Counted from the stretch's first letter, positions 12,005 through 23,705 are shown. The stretch is DNA of 64,000 nt from Aplysia californica (GCF_000002075.1 NW_004798036.1:169240-233239); one strand, 5' to 3'. Notes: generated by a model from the sequence alone, not told the origin. Numbers and translations: made by a program.

Positions 12005-12990
12005 ATGTGTTCACTTTGCTTATTATTATTTTAAAAATACAAGATCTATAAATGTTTCAGAACTTTGCAAGACAGTACCAGAACAATTTTAAAGTGAAGG
12101 TGTCCTGATCTAGTCATCATATTTTTGTGTTACAATAATCAATAACTTAGCAAATCAATAACTTAGCAAACTCATTGCTAAAAAAACATTTAGAAGGATG
12201 TCTCTTTCTTCCCGCAACACCCAAAAGGGTATGAGCGGCTGATAAAAGTAAAAGTAAAGTAAATAATTAATTTTTGTTGTCATTTTCTATCACATTCAGA
12301 AAGCAGAAATTTTTTCCAAAATTGAAAATAACAGACAACTTAGCAAATCTAAATGCATTATAAAGAGGAGAAATGCCAGTAACTTAAAATTTATATTTCT
12401 GAGAACTTTTGGAAAAGTGTGAAAATGACCAGCATGAAAGTGCCTACCGCGATTCTGTACTGGCCAATGCTCAATTAGTTACACGAGGGCCACTGGACAT
12501 AGCTATGGGGAAGGGTGAGGAGTAGTCGTGTAGCGAGCGCCCGATACTGATTCGTTACCTGCGAGCCCAGAGGGTGCACTTGAAAAACGAGCGGACCGCT
12601 TTGTGAGCAGTGCGTAAAACGAATCACTAATACCATCCCCCATAAGCCCAAGATGCTGCGCAAAAGGCTAGGCCTAATGATAAGCTGGTTGTATCGAAGA
12701 GCCGTCTGAGCAAGCGCTCGATAGGCCTACCGATTCATTACCAAATTGAGAAACGAGCAAACGGGTCGCAGACATCAGATGCCAGGGTGATAGAATCAAC
12801 ATGTGCTTAAAATGTGCATTGTTTCTTGAAGATCAACAAGAAAGGCACTCCCCGGACTTCATTGTGACATTGTGACGTCATGAACGAGCCAGCCAAGATA
12901 ACCGTTTCCGGCTCAGTGGGCTTGCTTGTTCATAACGTATTTCGTTTTTTGACGAGCGCCCAATTTCACCACGATTCCACACATACTTAC
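12005..12990. other. Non-coding stretch
   Basis: A loosely repeated block (GCGCCCGATACTGATTCGTT near 12,537 and a related one near 12,715) suggests a degraded repeat. Nothing else was recognised. Confidence 0.3.
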
Positions 12991-13011
12991 TTGCCATCAC
13001 CATAGCTGTAG
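12991..13011 (-). CDS. Candidate 21-nt micro-exon
   Basis: The minus strand has an acceptor (AATTTTATCAG) and a very strong donor (GTAAGTATG). Its phases (starts 1, ends 1) fit the exon at 15,206-15,280; joined they would read ...LRDQT-ATAMVMA. The very small size makes a chance match possible. Confidence 0.35.
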
Positions 13012-13987
13012 CTGATAAAATTTAAAACAAAACTGAGAGCAACAGGAAACTGTGAAATTTGTTAAAAAATCAACCAAAAGTATTTTTCCATGGAAGAATA
13101 TATATTTTTATACCAAACTTGGAGTTGTTTTAGCATTGCACTTCCGGTAAAATAAATCCTTATATTTCACACATGAAATACAGGACTAAGCTGATGATAT
13201 CTCACACTAGAACTAGAAATATAAAAATTTGCACAAATTACTGCGCGCACTATATTCGCCTTCTAACCTTTTGTAAGCAAAGTATAGACTTGAATCATAA
13301 TGTTCCTAGACCGTGCAATGTTATGGCAGCCACCTTTTGCCCTCGGTAAAAACTTCGCTGCAAAGCCCGCTCACTAAAGGCGCCCAAATGAAGTGGCAAA
13401 CACCAGTCTCCCACTGTCCCAATAGCCTAGAAGAGAGAAGGCACGATTCTCTACATTCCCCTTTAAATTTGTTGGAAATTGAGTCAAATGGTGCGCACCA
13501 TAGTGAACCGGGATTACGTCAAGAGTGCGGCGATGTATTTTTCAGTGCAATGCTAGCAAGTCTAGGCCTATGCTAGAAAACGGCTCCCAGCATTTGGTTT
13601 GTTTTGATTGCAAAGTTTGAAATCAAAGTTATATATTCTCACGGCAACATGTCATATAAATGCAGTTTCTCAATTTTTTCAACTTTTGAATCGTACGTTG
13701 TCCGCTTGCTTCGCCTATGCTTACGTTATTATTGTTTGGTTTGGGGTTTATTTCGCGGAGGGGGGGAGGGAGGGGGGCATACGGATAGCACAACATGTAA
13801 ATTAGCATGACTAAAAATAAAGGAAAACAATCCAGATTTTTTTCCCATCCTCACTCTGACTCAGACAGGCACGAAAATTTTGTTTTCATTTCTGAATCTT
13901 GAATGAATCCTCTTGTCCAATTGGCTGGTCATTTGAAATTTGTTGGCCTGGATCTATTTCGCCAGCTGATATCAGTATGGTATAAAA
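13012..13987. other. Non-coding stretch
   Basis: Short ORFs at 13,313-13,576 and 13,604-13,810 (+) show no motif. A G-rich run is at about 13,757-13,779. No element recognised. Confidence 0.3.
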
Positions 13988-14147
13988 AATTTATTACACT
14001 TGTTATGGTGGTAGACCATGGTTTATCCTACATGTGGAATTGCCAGTTGTAATTACTCGTTGAAACTCGTGATTACAACTTGGCAATTTCACTCATAGGA
14101 TAAATCATGATCTTCCACCTCAACTCAGGTAATAAATTATTTTTATA
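13988..14147. repeat. Foldback (imperfect long hairpin) element
   Basis: The left arm (AATTTATTACACTTGTT..., including GGTTTATCCTAC and AATTGCCAGTTGTAATTA) is inverted on the right (TGATTACAACTTGGCAATT, AGGATAAATCATG, AGGTAATAAATT). Arms of about 70 bp meet around a ~14-nt loop near 14,060. No coding capacity. Confidence 0.75.
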
Positions 14148-14299
14148 TAAAATTAACATTGCTAAATAAACTCAGGAAAGGAGGTGGCTATTTAAATTGT
14201 AGGCTCCAGATCTCAACCATTTCTTTCCTGATAAGCTACAATATACCATTGAAAATTTTGAATAACCCTGTAGCATATTTCTCGGTCGATTCTTTAGAT

Positions 14300-14660
14300 G
14301 TCCTCTTCAACATTAAGTTTCAACCATTCGATTGTTTGTCGGTTGATTCCATAGACTGTCTGTCAAAAAATCCCAAAGGAGATAACTGAAGGGGTTAAAG
14401 TTGAGGGGAATAAGGTGACTGTTCATATGTAACCTTTTGGCTAACAGGGCCTTCCCCAAAACTTTCTTGCAGCCACGCAAAGGCCACTCTTGATGTGTGG
14501 GGAGTGGCCCCATCCCACTGGAACCACACCTCCTCAACATCATAACTGCTTCTACTCCCCAAATTTCTCCTAAACATTCTCAGCATCGTGAGATAAATCA
14601 ATCTGATGGGAATAAAGGTCATGGTTTTTACCATCCCTGCCCTCAAAGCAGAACAGACCC
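14300..14660 (-). mobile_element. Tc1/mariner-type transposase fragment
   Basis: The minus-strand translation contains VWFQWDGATPHTSRVAFAWL and, in another frame, ...SPYSPQLNP and LWDFLTDSLWNQPTNN. These match the second-Asp and third-acid blocks of IS630/Tc1/mariner transposases that carry FQQDGATPHT and W-x-PRSPDLNP-like motifs. Only this C-terminal catalytic part remains, with frame changes between blocks. Terminal repeats were not found. Confidence 0.7.
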
Positions 14661-15205
14661 GTCATGCCCCTGTAGCAGATACTTTTAAAAAGTTAAGCCT
14701 TGCATTTTACCCAATTTTGGTCGACTTTTTAAAACTTGATATTTATCGAACACATCAATTGACTGTCTTCATACTAACAAATTTCACATCTCCTGAGATG
14801 AATTTTATTTGTTTCAGGTTTTGCAGAAGCTAGGGCAAATATGATTGAGTTATTACCCTTAAAATGGGTTTTTCAGAATGTTTTTTTAGACACCATGTAT
14901 CTGGAAAATTTAGCAAAATATACAAAAGTATCGAAACAGCCATAATAACTAGATCTACTAAGCTTGACATAGATGTAAGCAGAGCTGGAACACCCTGCTA
15001 AAACGTCGTTCACTTGATTTCATTCTGACATTCAAAGTTCTGCATGTATCACTTACATAGCATATCTATCTTGCCTCACATTGATGGCTGAAAACAAAAT
15101 TGTTAACCAAACTGCATTACCCTGAGAAAAATGTATCAATAAAAAGAAATGCGGAGTCCATGTTCGAGATTGGTTGAACAATTTGCAACACCATGAAGAA
15201 CTAAC
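14661..15205. other. Non-coding stretch
   Basis: No gene or repeat recognised. Confidence 0.35.
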
Positions 15206-15280
15206 CTGTTTGGTCTCTCAGTATTTCAAGACACTCTAAAGTTGTTGCTTCAGAAGGATATTGCTGCAGCTGATCTAGCA
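15206..15280 (-). CDS. Candidate internal exon, helical repeat-like
   Basis: 75 nt on the minus strand between a strong acceptor (CTTGTTTCAG) and donor (GTTAGTTC), phase 1-1. The only sensible frame reads LDQLQQYPSEATTLECLEIL followed by RDQT. The spacing of Leu/Ile and the ECLEIL block resemble an armadillo/HEAT helix. If the exon at 20,020-20,148 uses a weak internal donor (ACC|GTAGTT), the phases join. A kinase followed by armadillo-like helices is the layout of STKLD1-type proteins, but this link is inference. Confidence 0.55.
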
Positions 15281-15352
15281 CTGAAACAAGCTGGAAAATG
15301 AAAACCACTAAATTGAATTACATCAGATTACAAAAAGAACATATACAAAAGA

Positions 15353-15427
15353 AAGACAGACAGAGAAAGAAAGAAAGAAAGAAAGAGAGAAAGAAAGAGA
15401 GAAAGAGAGAAAGAGAGAAAGAAAGAA

Positions 15428-15492
<65 letters not shown>
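15353..15492. repeat. Compound microsatellite (GAAA)n/(GAGA)n then (GACA)n
   Basis: GAAA- and GAGA-type repeats at 15,361-15,430 followed by about 15 GACA units to 15,491. The apparent ORFs rich in Lys/Arg/Asp on plus and Leu/Ser/Cys on minus are artefacts of this repeat. Confidence 0.95.
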
Positions 15493-16509
15493 TCGAATCT
15501 ATGCATAGCACCATTTTTTCACAGCCAAAAGTGCAAGAATTGTAAGTGATGAAAATGTCTATGTATAGAGCAAACCAACACACATATCTACCCATTAAAG
15601 TCGATCTTATATATCAATAATAAGAGATTCTGGTACAAAATAATCCACCAGGAAGGGCTAATATAAGACACCTAGTTGTATATATTAGAACAATTATGCT
15701 TGACTTGGGATATTTTTTTATACTTTGCATACTTAAGCACAGGCTGGCACAGACGAGAAAAAATTCATAAATAGCTATGTATTATTGTTCAAATACATAT
15801 AATGACTGAAGTTGTGTGACATGATGAACACTGTAACTTCTATACCAACGAAGCCCTAGAAATCTGAAGCTAAAGGAAACAAACTATAGATCATAATATA
15901 ACAACAAAAAAGATTTGCACAGAATAGATTGACTTGTGCCTTTTTAATGCCATTTACCATCATTTAGGAGCATTCCAAACAAAGATTGACTTGTGTTTAA
16001 GAGTTAACTAGAAAGAGATACAAAATTTGCCAATACAAATCAAAATTAACCAGACAAACAGATTTTCCTCCAAATCCTCGACTGTAGAGCTCCTTACCAT
16101 AACAGACGAGGTGCCACCAATGATTAGCTATTTGAAGGTGTTCAGTCATACAGTGAAACTCGCACTCACCAAACACAGACTCAATCAAAACCCAGGACTC
16201 ACAGAAAAGAGATGGGTTCCTCCTTATTTTTCATTTATTAGAATTAACCAGTTATCTATGAGAGGCCATTGACACCAGCCAGCGAGGTGGTCACGTTTGG
16301 ATGAGTGGCCAGAGCCACCAGCCCATAAGAATGCGATAGTTTACTTCCAAATGAACACCGAAAATGTCCCAGTGCATTCATATTATGACTAGTATTCTAT
16401 ACATAGATGTTAGATTTTTTCCCCCAGCGGGGTCTGCTCAATTGGTTTGTTGATTGTTTGAAAGAAAGCCATTTTTCAATCAGGCAGTGTTTCCATTTGT
16501 GGCTGTATG
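15493..16509. other. Non-coding stretch
   Basis: ORFs at 16,027-16,272 (+) and 15,997-16,188 (-) are opposite-strand shadows without motifs. A short (TA)n lies at 16,517-16,526. Nothing recognised. Confidence 0.35.
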
Positions 16510-16537
16510 GTAACTATATATATATACTCGACTTGAA

Positions 16538-18322
16538 GTGCATAAGGAAATATTTATTACTATGAAGAATTCTGTTAGTAAAATGATTACCAAGGCCAAG
16601 CGTACTTTCTTTTTGTCAAAATTTGAAAATGTTAAAACTTGTAAGGAACTTTTTGATGTCTCTAGTGAACTGCTTGGCAGCCAAAACAAAACAATATTAC
16701 TCCCTGGCACCGATAGAGATCTTTGTAGTAGCTTTTCAGACTTTTTTTCTAAAAAAATCACCTCCATCAGGCAAGAGCTCGATAAAATGTGCGCAATTGC
16801 CCCTAATTACAATCAGTTTAAGGGGCTAGTCATCGATTATTTTATTCCAGCAACGGAAGAAGAAATCAAAAAGATCATATTAGATAGTCCATCAAAAAGT
16901 TGCGCCTTAGACCCCATGCCCACCAGCCTTTTAAAAAAATGTTTGCATGAACTTCTTCCACATATCACCCAAATTGTAAATGATTCTCTCCTCACAGGCA
17001 CAGTACCAAATTGATTTAAGACAGCACATGTAAGACCCCTTTTGAAAAAATCTGGACTTGATGAAAAGGACTTTAAAAATTTTACACCAGTTTCATATCT
17101 TTCTTTCCTATCCAAAATTCTGGAAAAAGTTGTATCTAATAGACTGTTACATCATATTAAAGCAAATAATCTTAGCGAAGTCTATCAGTCAGCATATAAG
17201 GCACACCATAGTACCGAGACAGCGTTACTTAGGGTCTGTACTGATATTTTAAAATATATTGATGAAAAAAAGGTATGTCTTCTTACTCTTTTGGCCCTTT
17301 CGGCTGCATTCGATACCATTGATCATGACATTCTACTCGAGAGATTAAATACTACTTTTGGCATAAAGGGTACTGTCCTGCCATGGTTTGAGTCATATTT
17401 TAAGGATCGAACACAAGCAGTTGTGGTTGGAAGCACGTGTTCTAATAATGTTTTGCTTAGATGTGGTCAGGGGTCTGTTCTTGGACCTGTCTGATTTACA
17501 ATGTATACACAAACTATTGCTGATATTCTAAGACAATATGGCATGAATTACCATCTTTATGCTGATGACACTCAAATTTATAAGTCTATTGATTTCGATC
17601 AAATACCACTTTTAGTTGACTCTACTGAACAATGTACTAGAGATATAAAAATATGGATGACCAGCAATAAATTGAAACTAAATGATGACAAGACGGAAAT
17701 AATGTTGAGTGGAAATACAAAAGCCATTAAAAATCTCCCAGAGCTACAAATTGATATAAATAACCATACTATTCGTTCAAAAAGAAGTCTTAAAAATCTA
17801 GGGGTTCAGTTGGATTATGATATGTCTATGTCCTCCCAAATTAGTAAGCTCAGCAAAAGTATTTACTTTCAGCTTAAGAAAATTGGCAGTGTACAAAATT
17901 ATTTAACTAAAGCAGCAGCCAAGACACTCGTAACAACACTCATTTTATCAAAGTTAGATTACTGTAATGCTATTTTGTCCGGTTTGACATCCGAAAAACT
18001 ATCAAAGTTACAAGTACTCCAAAACCAAGCAGCAAAACTAATAATGAAACAAAAGAAATCAGCGCACGTAACACCAATTCTGAAAGAACTACACTGGCTG
18101 CCAATAAAAGAAAGGATTAAATACAAAACTGCCGTTCTTTGTTTTAAATGTATAAATGATAGTGCACCTTTTTATATGAAAACATTCCTGGAATTATATC
18201 ATCCAACTAGAGCCCTTACATCAGTCTCTGATAATCTAATTCTTAAAATTCCAAAACATACGGCGAGCATTCCTTTTTATTCTTTGGTCCCCAGGTATGG
18301 AACGAACTCCCATATAAAATAA
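16538..18322 (+). pseudogene. LINE reverse transcriptase with two in-frame TGA codons and a late frameshift
   Basis: One frame runs through 16,538-18,322. It carries an FFLSKFEN start region, PSKSCALDPMPTSLLKKC, then RT motifs: NFTPVSYLSFLSKILEK, SAAFDTIDHDILLERL (motif A), GQGSVLGPV (motif B) and LYADDTQIY (motif C). The thumb and C-terminal part include KLDYCNAILSGL and LHWLPIKERIKYK. Two TGA stops interrupt it: one at 17,012 where PNW-FKTA is expected, one at 17,492 where GPVL-FTMY is expected. Near 18,295 the frame shifts; the expected FGPQVWNELPYKI ending is readable in the next frame up to a TAA near 18,395. Catalytic YADD is intact, so decay is modest. Confidence 0.85.
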
Positions 18323-18459
18323 GATCTGCCCAAACAATTTCCATTTTCAAAAATCAGCTGAAGCATTTTCTATTCACAAAAGCATACCTGTCTTAATGAT
18401 GTACTGTGATATATATATGCATGTGTACGCCAGACTGTGAGACTGAAGAAATAGCGTGT

Positions 18460-18546
18460 GAGAATGAGAGAGAGAAAAAGAGAGAGAGAGAGATAGGGAG
18501 AGAAAAGAGAGAGATAGAGGGAGAGAGAAAGAGAGAGAAAGAGAGT

Positions 18547-18609
<63 letters not shown>
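18460..18609. repeat. (GA)n microsatellite
   Basis: Impure then near-pure GA repeats, inside the 3' part of the L2-like LINE. Confidence 0.95.
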
Positions 18610-18611
<2 letters not shown>

Positions 18612-18948
18612 GAAATGTTTTTCTATCTGTATAGAATTAATGTTTTAATGAATGTTTCTAGTTAGGCCTACTCACGTTTCAACTTTATTGTGACCGCTCG
18701 TGAATTTTTATTGCATTGTTTTTTTTTAGTGAACACATTTTCAACCTCACTGCGAGACTATTTTTCTCATATAAAATTTTACACATATGCATTTATATTA
18801 TATGTATAATACGTTGTTTTATGTACGCACTTGTCGATTAATTTTTAATACGTGATGTCTTTTTCTTTGTAATGCGCATTGAGCATCTTTTAGAAAATGG
18901 AAATGAGCAGTATAAATGCTATTTATTATTATTATTATACAAACTCAG

Positions 18949-20019
18949 CTGATTGCTCAAAAACCGCAGGAACTAGTGGAATTTTTTAAAATAATTATCT
19001 TTTTACAATGAAAAGTGACATGCACATTCAGAAGTGTATGTAGACTGAATAAATTACACATTTTAAAACAATTTCCAAAGTAATGTATGTATTTGTTTAC
19101 TTTATTTGACTTTTTTTTTGCACTGTTTGTTTTGTCTGGTTTGTATTACCACCATAAATTTCTATTGTATTGATATTTTGGCCCAATTGTTTACTTAATC
19201 GGATTTTGCATTCATTTCCCGTCTTAATGAGGTATAAAATACTGTTGTAGCCTGATTTGGCGAGAAATTATAGCCCACTATGTATGTAAGTGATCCGCAT
19301 GCTCCATTTTGACAGACCAAACGAGGAAAAAAAATCTGAAACAAACGGTTAATACAATAATAACTCATATTCACCAAACATTTAAATGAGCAAACTCCAA
19401 AAGTTGCTTGCAGAGAGAACATCTTTAGTGTCCAGATCGTGGCACGTTGGTTTGGTCTTTCACCACTTACACACATACACACATATATGCACACGCACAC
19501 ACACACACACAAACAAACATGCACACACACGCAGTATGCTTGCTCTCACAAACAGGCTTACAGTGACATGCTTATAATATAAATGAACAGTAATATAAAC
19601 AATAATAATGTTAAGCTAGATACATATATTCAGCATTCTGATCGTAACTCAATGCTATTCTGAGGCATGCTCTAAGGTCATATGAATACTAAGATGATTA
19701 AGATGGAAGAAGTTTGATGGATGATAGTAAGAGTGACCTTCTGTATCTTTCTTTGTTACAGATCAGAAGCCTAGGTCTTTTATTTCAGACTGATATTTTT
19801 ATTTGAGGGAACAAGGGATGTTTATTGTCCAAAAAGATGGAATTAATTTTAGTAGTGCAAGCTATAATGTACAATTCATCCAAAAGGCCAGATAATGTTT
19901 TGTTATTTTTTAAACAACAACAAAAAAAACCAGGAAAAAAGGGAAAGACCAAAAAAAATCTCAGTTTAATTCAAAAGCCACCATCAAAATCAATTTCAAA
20001 CTATGCAAGACACATTTCA
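18949..20019. other. Non-coding, probably intronic
   Basis: Contains a short CA-rich run at 19,468-19,534. ORFs on either strand across it are repeat artefacts. No element recognised. Confidence 0.35.
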
Positions 20020-20148
20020 CTATTTTTGCACTGTTGCCTTTTTTGCAGGTTGTCCCTTTTCCTCCTTTAAGTCTTTCAAGGCAGAACTACGGTCTTCGTC
20101 TGGACGGTACAATTGGAGGACAAGTTCAAAGATACCATGCAAGTCGAA
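20020..20148 (-). CDS. Kinase gene exon with alpha-F helix-like segment; possible C-terminus
   Basis: After an acceptor (TTTTGTCAACAG) the minus strand reads FDLHGIFELVLQLYRPDED, continuing through SSALKDLKEEKGQPAKK to a TAG at 20,020-20,022. It starts in phase 0, matching the end of the exon at 20,944-20,975. FDLHGIFELVLQLY fits the position of the kinase alpha-F segment (D-x-W-S-L-G-x-x-L-x-E-L). Two outcomes are possible: the protein ends here, giving a C-lobe that stops early, or a weak internal donor (ACC|GTAGTT) splices on to the exon at 15,206-15,280. The Lys/Glu-rich tail is typical of a real terminus. Confidence 0.6.
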   Translation of the reverse strand, partial: FDLHGIFELVLQLYRPDEDRSSALKDLKEEKGQPAKKATVQK

Positions 20149-20194
20149 CTGTTGACAAAAATTTGGGAAAACTTTGACATACCCTTGAGACTAA

Positions 20195-20420
20195 TAAATT
20201 TCCACAGCCTCCTTTAAAACAAGTCTGTTCAACTCTTTAAGCCCTGAACTTCTGGGTACCCATGTTTTTGGGGGTTTCTTTTACCCAATCTGTAAATTTA
20301 ATCAAGACCAGTAAATTTCAACAGCCTCCAATAAAACAAGTCTGTTTAAGTTAAAACTCTTTAAGCCCTGAACTTCTGGGTACCCATAGTTGTTTTTTTA
20401 CCCGATCTGTAACATTAATC
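20195..20420. repeat. Two-copy tandem duplication, ~120 bp
   Basis: A block including CTTTAAGCCCTGAACTTCTG, GGTACCCAT and CAGCCTCC...AAAACAAGTCTGTT occurs at about 20,200-20,300 and again at 20,320-20,420, with small indels. Confidence 0.75.
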
Positions 20421-20943
20421 TAAAAAAAACTATTGGATTGATCACCTTGTGCTTGACATGCTCAATATGCTATGTAAATAGACATAAACAATCTTCTCCT
20501 GAATACAAACTATTACCACATATAGTCGAAACTTTTCTGAACCTGGTCTAATGGCCACCTGTCAAAGACAACCATCTGTATAAACAACCACTTTCCATTA
20601 CCCCTCCCCATGCATATTTTTTGTTGTCCAAGACGTCAACCTGACAAAGATAACCACTTTTCTCCTCTACAATGGTGGTCATCTTCGGCATTTTCAATTA
20701 TTTACATCATATAAAAATTTACAACAATACAATTTGACTTGATAAAAAAAAATGGTAAAACAACAAATCAGTCTGGTAATGAGAGCCATGATTGTTTACT
20801 TTTTGTAAATAAATCTATATTTTAACACAATTTAGGTTTCAGTGAAAACTATTCTCTCAACCCCCCCCCCCCCATCTGCTACTCTAATTTTTTTTATTAA
20901 AGAGAAAGTAGGTGTAGATATGTGACAAGACGTTGACACTAAC
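20421..20943. other. Non-coding, with a degraded TIR-element end
   Basis: Around 20,530-20,690, sequences such as TGGTCTAATGGCCACCTGTC and AACCACTTT recall the ends of the TIR element at 34,203-35,008, but no paired end was found. A C-homopolymer is at 20,862-20,873. Confidence 0.3.
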
Positions 20944-20975
20944 CTGTACTTCAATTGCCTTCGAGGTTTCACACT
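20944..20975 (-). CDS. Kinase gene exon (short activation segment)
   Basis: 32 nt on the minus strand with acceptor CTTTTTCAG and donor GTTAGTG. It starts in phase 1, completing the G left by the exon at 23,389-23,461, and ends in phase 0, matching the next exon. Joined sequence around it is DVGSSR-E-CETSKAIEVQ-FDLHG. This makes the activation segment unusually short, with no APE motif. Confidence 0.6.
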
Positions 20976-21078
20976 CTGAAAAAGCTATTGGCAGAAGAAA
21001 CAACAAGACAATTTCAAAGTTAAGAAGGTAACACTGACAACATGCAACAGACCTCACAGAACACAAACAAGTCCAATA

Positions 21079-21411
21079 CTAAATTCTAAAATCAACTAAA
21101 CTAACACAAAAGTGAGGATGAATTTCCTTTAGATTACTATACAAATCAACATCATCTTTCACGAGTGAAAAAAAGTGACAATCGCAGATCCGGCTAGGGC
21201 CCATAGGAACTTGGTAGTCTGCCTTCCAACCCTCAGGATAACAGACCACTAAAAGCCTATGGTCTGTATTCCTACCCCAGAGAAGTATACACTTCTTTTC
21301 AGTATACCATATACCCGTAGATACTGTGCCTACATTCTCAAACCATGCAAACTTGTATAGTAATACTCCAATACAACTTGCTGGGATTTTACAAAAATTA
21401 GGATTCAACAA
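21079..21411 (-). CDS. Unrecognised ORF of 110 residues
   Basis: The ORF has good composition (GIWYTEKKCILLWGRNTD, CYPEGWKADYQVP, KEIHPHFCVSLVDF) but no family I recognise. It lies in an intron of the kinase gene on the same strand. A CAG occurs just upstream of the first residues, but no convincing donor was seen at its end. It could be a fragment of an unknown mobile element or a chance ORF. Confidence 0.25.
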   Translation of the reverse strand: MLNPNFCKIPASCIGVLLYKFAWFENVGTVSTGIWYTEKKCILLWGRNTDHRLLVVCYPEGWKADYQVPMGPSRICDCHFFSLVKDDVDLYSNLKEIHPHFCVSLVDFRI

Positions 21412-21551
21412 AAGGTTACCTGCTTTAAAAATTTATTATATTCAACAAAATACCTTGTACACTTGAACCTGAGTAAGATGGAATTGCAAGAGAGCCAGAA
21501 AAAAAATTCCGTCTCAGACATTTTCTATCTTAGGGAATTTAAGGCAAGACG

Positions 21552-21651
21552 NNNNNNNNNNNNNNNNNNNNNNNNNNNNNNNNNNNNNNNNNNNNNNNNN
21601 NNNNNNNNNNNNNNNNNNNNNNNNNNNNNNNNNNNNNNNNNNNNNNNNNNN
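21552..21651. other. Assembly gap (100 N)
   Basis: Exactly 100 undetermined bases, the usual placeholder length for a gap of unknown size. Any repeat here may be incomplete. Confidence 0.99.
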
Positions 21652-21909
21652 GGGTTCAGAGGGTCGCCTGTCGGGTTGGCAAGCAGAGGTAAGTAATAAA
21701 AATTTTAGGACAAAAGTTTCATTGCCATGGAGACGGCGGCCATATTGGATTTTGTTGATGTGTCCCAATACAATAACATCTCACTTATTTTCAGTGGAAA
21801 TCGATAGATATTTTGCAGGCACATTTGGAAACAATAGTTCTTAAAATTCATCTGTTTAATTTTTCCTGAACGAATAAGAAATTTTCTCATTAAATTTTTC
21901 TTGAGGTAG

Positions 21910-22764
21910 TACAGTAGTCTCCGCCTAAACGCACGCCATACAAAAGCACGCTCCGCTCTAACGCACGCTTTCGTCATCTGACTGTGTTTTTACTACATAA
22001 TTTAGACGTGCAAACGCACGGTCACTTCCTCTAAGCGCACGCTCTGATCTCCGAAACATGCCGACAGGTTAAGCTCAACAAAGGGAAATCTGCACAGCTT
22101 GCATGACAAGCCTTGACAGCATGATATTTGGAGAGACTGCCCCTCACGCCGAACAAAGAGAGTGATGGACAGCGTTTTCACACCCAACTTTCCACAGACA
22201 GTATATAGGTCTGGTCTAGGACTGGTCGGTGAAATATTGGGGGGTTGGGGGACTTTTAAGAAGAGAAGGTTTCTGACAGGTGTTTAGGCGACTGCGTTAC
22301 TGCATGTAATGTTTAATTAGACCTAGGCTTATGATGTGCAGCACGCGTGAATGCTCGTCCGTGAATTTACGGTCGGGGGGGGTTGCTTGGAAAGCCACGT
22401 GGCTGGGCCATCGTCTCTATGAGTATCACCAGCAGCTTCCTCTTACGCTATCAGTTCCCGACATTAATATGGTGTATATCATTACATTGAGTCTGTATTT
22501 CTTATCCACCCCACACACACACACCCATTCAACGCCTTTGCATTCTTTACCGCAATCGGGGAATCCTTCACAAAACCGCCAGGTGTCATCACATTATCGG
22601 CCCAAAGTGACCCCCACCCCAAAAGGAGGTCACTAGAATATCACGGCAATGAGTTGACTGCGTCCCTTCCTCCCTTTGCACAGGTTCAGTTAAACGCACG
22701 CTCTGTATAAACCCACGCTAAGTAGCCCTACCGAGCACCGTGCGTTTAGGCGGAGACTACTGTA
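21910..22764. mobile_element. Non-autonomous TIR element (TA target), 855 bp
   Basis: Ends are TACAGTAGTCTCCGCCTAAA at the left and its inverse TTTAGGCGGAGACTACTGTA at the right, perfect over more than 20 bp, with TA at each junction. CAAACGCACG-type motifs repeat inside each end. No transposase motif is present, so it depends on a Tc1/mariner-type enzyme elsewhere. Confidence 0.85.
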
Positions 22765-23388
22765 TTCAAAGCTGAAAAAAAAAAATCTGTGAAAGCTCAC
22801 ACTCAAGACATCACCAACAAAAATCTATTCCGTATACTGTAAATTCAACAAACAGTTTTATAGTGTAGCAACTTTTCATTCTGTGAAAAATTCATGAAGA
22901 TTGGATGAAAAATGGGAATCATTTTAAAAAGTATAAAGAAAAACAGCGGGAAAATAGAGGGACTCTAAGAGGATATAGTGGTGAAGACTACCCACTAAAA
23001 TGCCCAATATGCGACAAAATAAAGGATACGGGTTTTTTTAAATTGCCATGAAATAGTTGTAAGAGAGGCTAAAGAAGCCAAAAATGTCCACAACTCAAAA
23101 TCGATAATCTAGACCCAAATCGGAAATTTCAGCTGCACCCCCTCCCCCCCCCTTCCCCAAATTATCAGTTTAGTCACACCTTTCTTATCATGAACACCTT
23201 GAAGGTCAGGCCCAAGGACTTCATTATTAGCAAATTTCACTGGATAGCCCCTTCATGACAGCACATGAGCACTATACGTCAATCATCATATGACAAGATT
23301 TTCTTCTCAAAGCAGGCTCCCACACCCCACATTCACTGCAAGTACACATTTTCTTTTTCAATCCCACTGCAAATTCTGCATCAGTTAC
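22765..23388. other. Non-coding intronic stretch
   Basis: Nothing recognised apart from a C-rich run near 23,138-23,156. Confidence 0.35.
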
Positions 23389-23461
23389 CACGGGACGAGC
23401 CAACGTCTATATATTTGAGCCGACAGATGCCGTCTATGAACTTCACCATGATGTTGTCCTC
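23389..23461 (-). CDS. Kinase gene exon: end of catalytic loop and DVG metal-binding motif
   Basis: 73 nt on the minus strand (acceptor TTTTTACAG, donor GTAACTGA). It reads EDNIMVKFIDGICRLKYIDV then GSSR and ends in phase 1. Following HRDIN from the previous exon, the Asn of EDN occupies the HRD-x4-N position, and IDVGS occupies the DFG position. DVG instead of DFG is unusual but keeps the metal-binding Asp and the Gly. Strand, phase and motif order agree with the flanking exons. Confidence 0.8.
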
Positions 23462-23504
23462 CTGTAAAAAAAAATCAATCAATCAAAATGAACAAGGAGC
23501 AGCA

Positions 23505-23705
23505 CAATCATGAAACAAGAAAAGAACATGGTACAAGACAATCATGAAAAATGAACATGGAGCATGACAATCATGAAAAAAGAAAAGAACATAGATCAGG
23601 AAAATCTTGAAAAAAGAAAAGAACATGGAACAGGGCAATCATAAAAAAGAACATGGAGCATGACAATCATGAAAAAAGAAAAGAACATGGAGCAGGACAA
23701 AAGTA
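23505..23705. repeat. AAGAACATGG-type minisatellite
   Basis: About six imperfect units of ~30-37 bp built on GAACATGGAGCATGACAATC and AAAAAAGAAAA. A similar block recurs at about 24,760-24,830 across the Tc1 relic. Confidence 0.75.

Larger units (their letters stand above)
16510..18948 (+). mobile_element. 5'-truncated L2/CR1-like LINE
   Basis: A reverse transcriptase region and a 3' tail ending in ATAAATGCTATTTATTATTA. The 5' half (endonuclease) is missing; the element begins just after a short TA run. The 3' UTR holds a (GA)n microsatellite at 18,460-18,609. The tail is shared with the SINE at 40,310-40,650 and the fragment at 3,483-3,575, suggesting this family mobilises them. The clade call rests on RT motifs and tail, not on a tree. 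Confidence 0.85.

Noticed and set aside
15298-15595. Lys/Arg/Asp-rich and Cys/Leu/Ser-rich ORFs on both strands
   Set aside because: They translate the GAAA/GACA microsatellite; no real protein.
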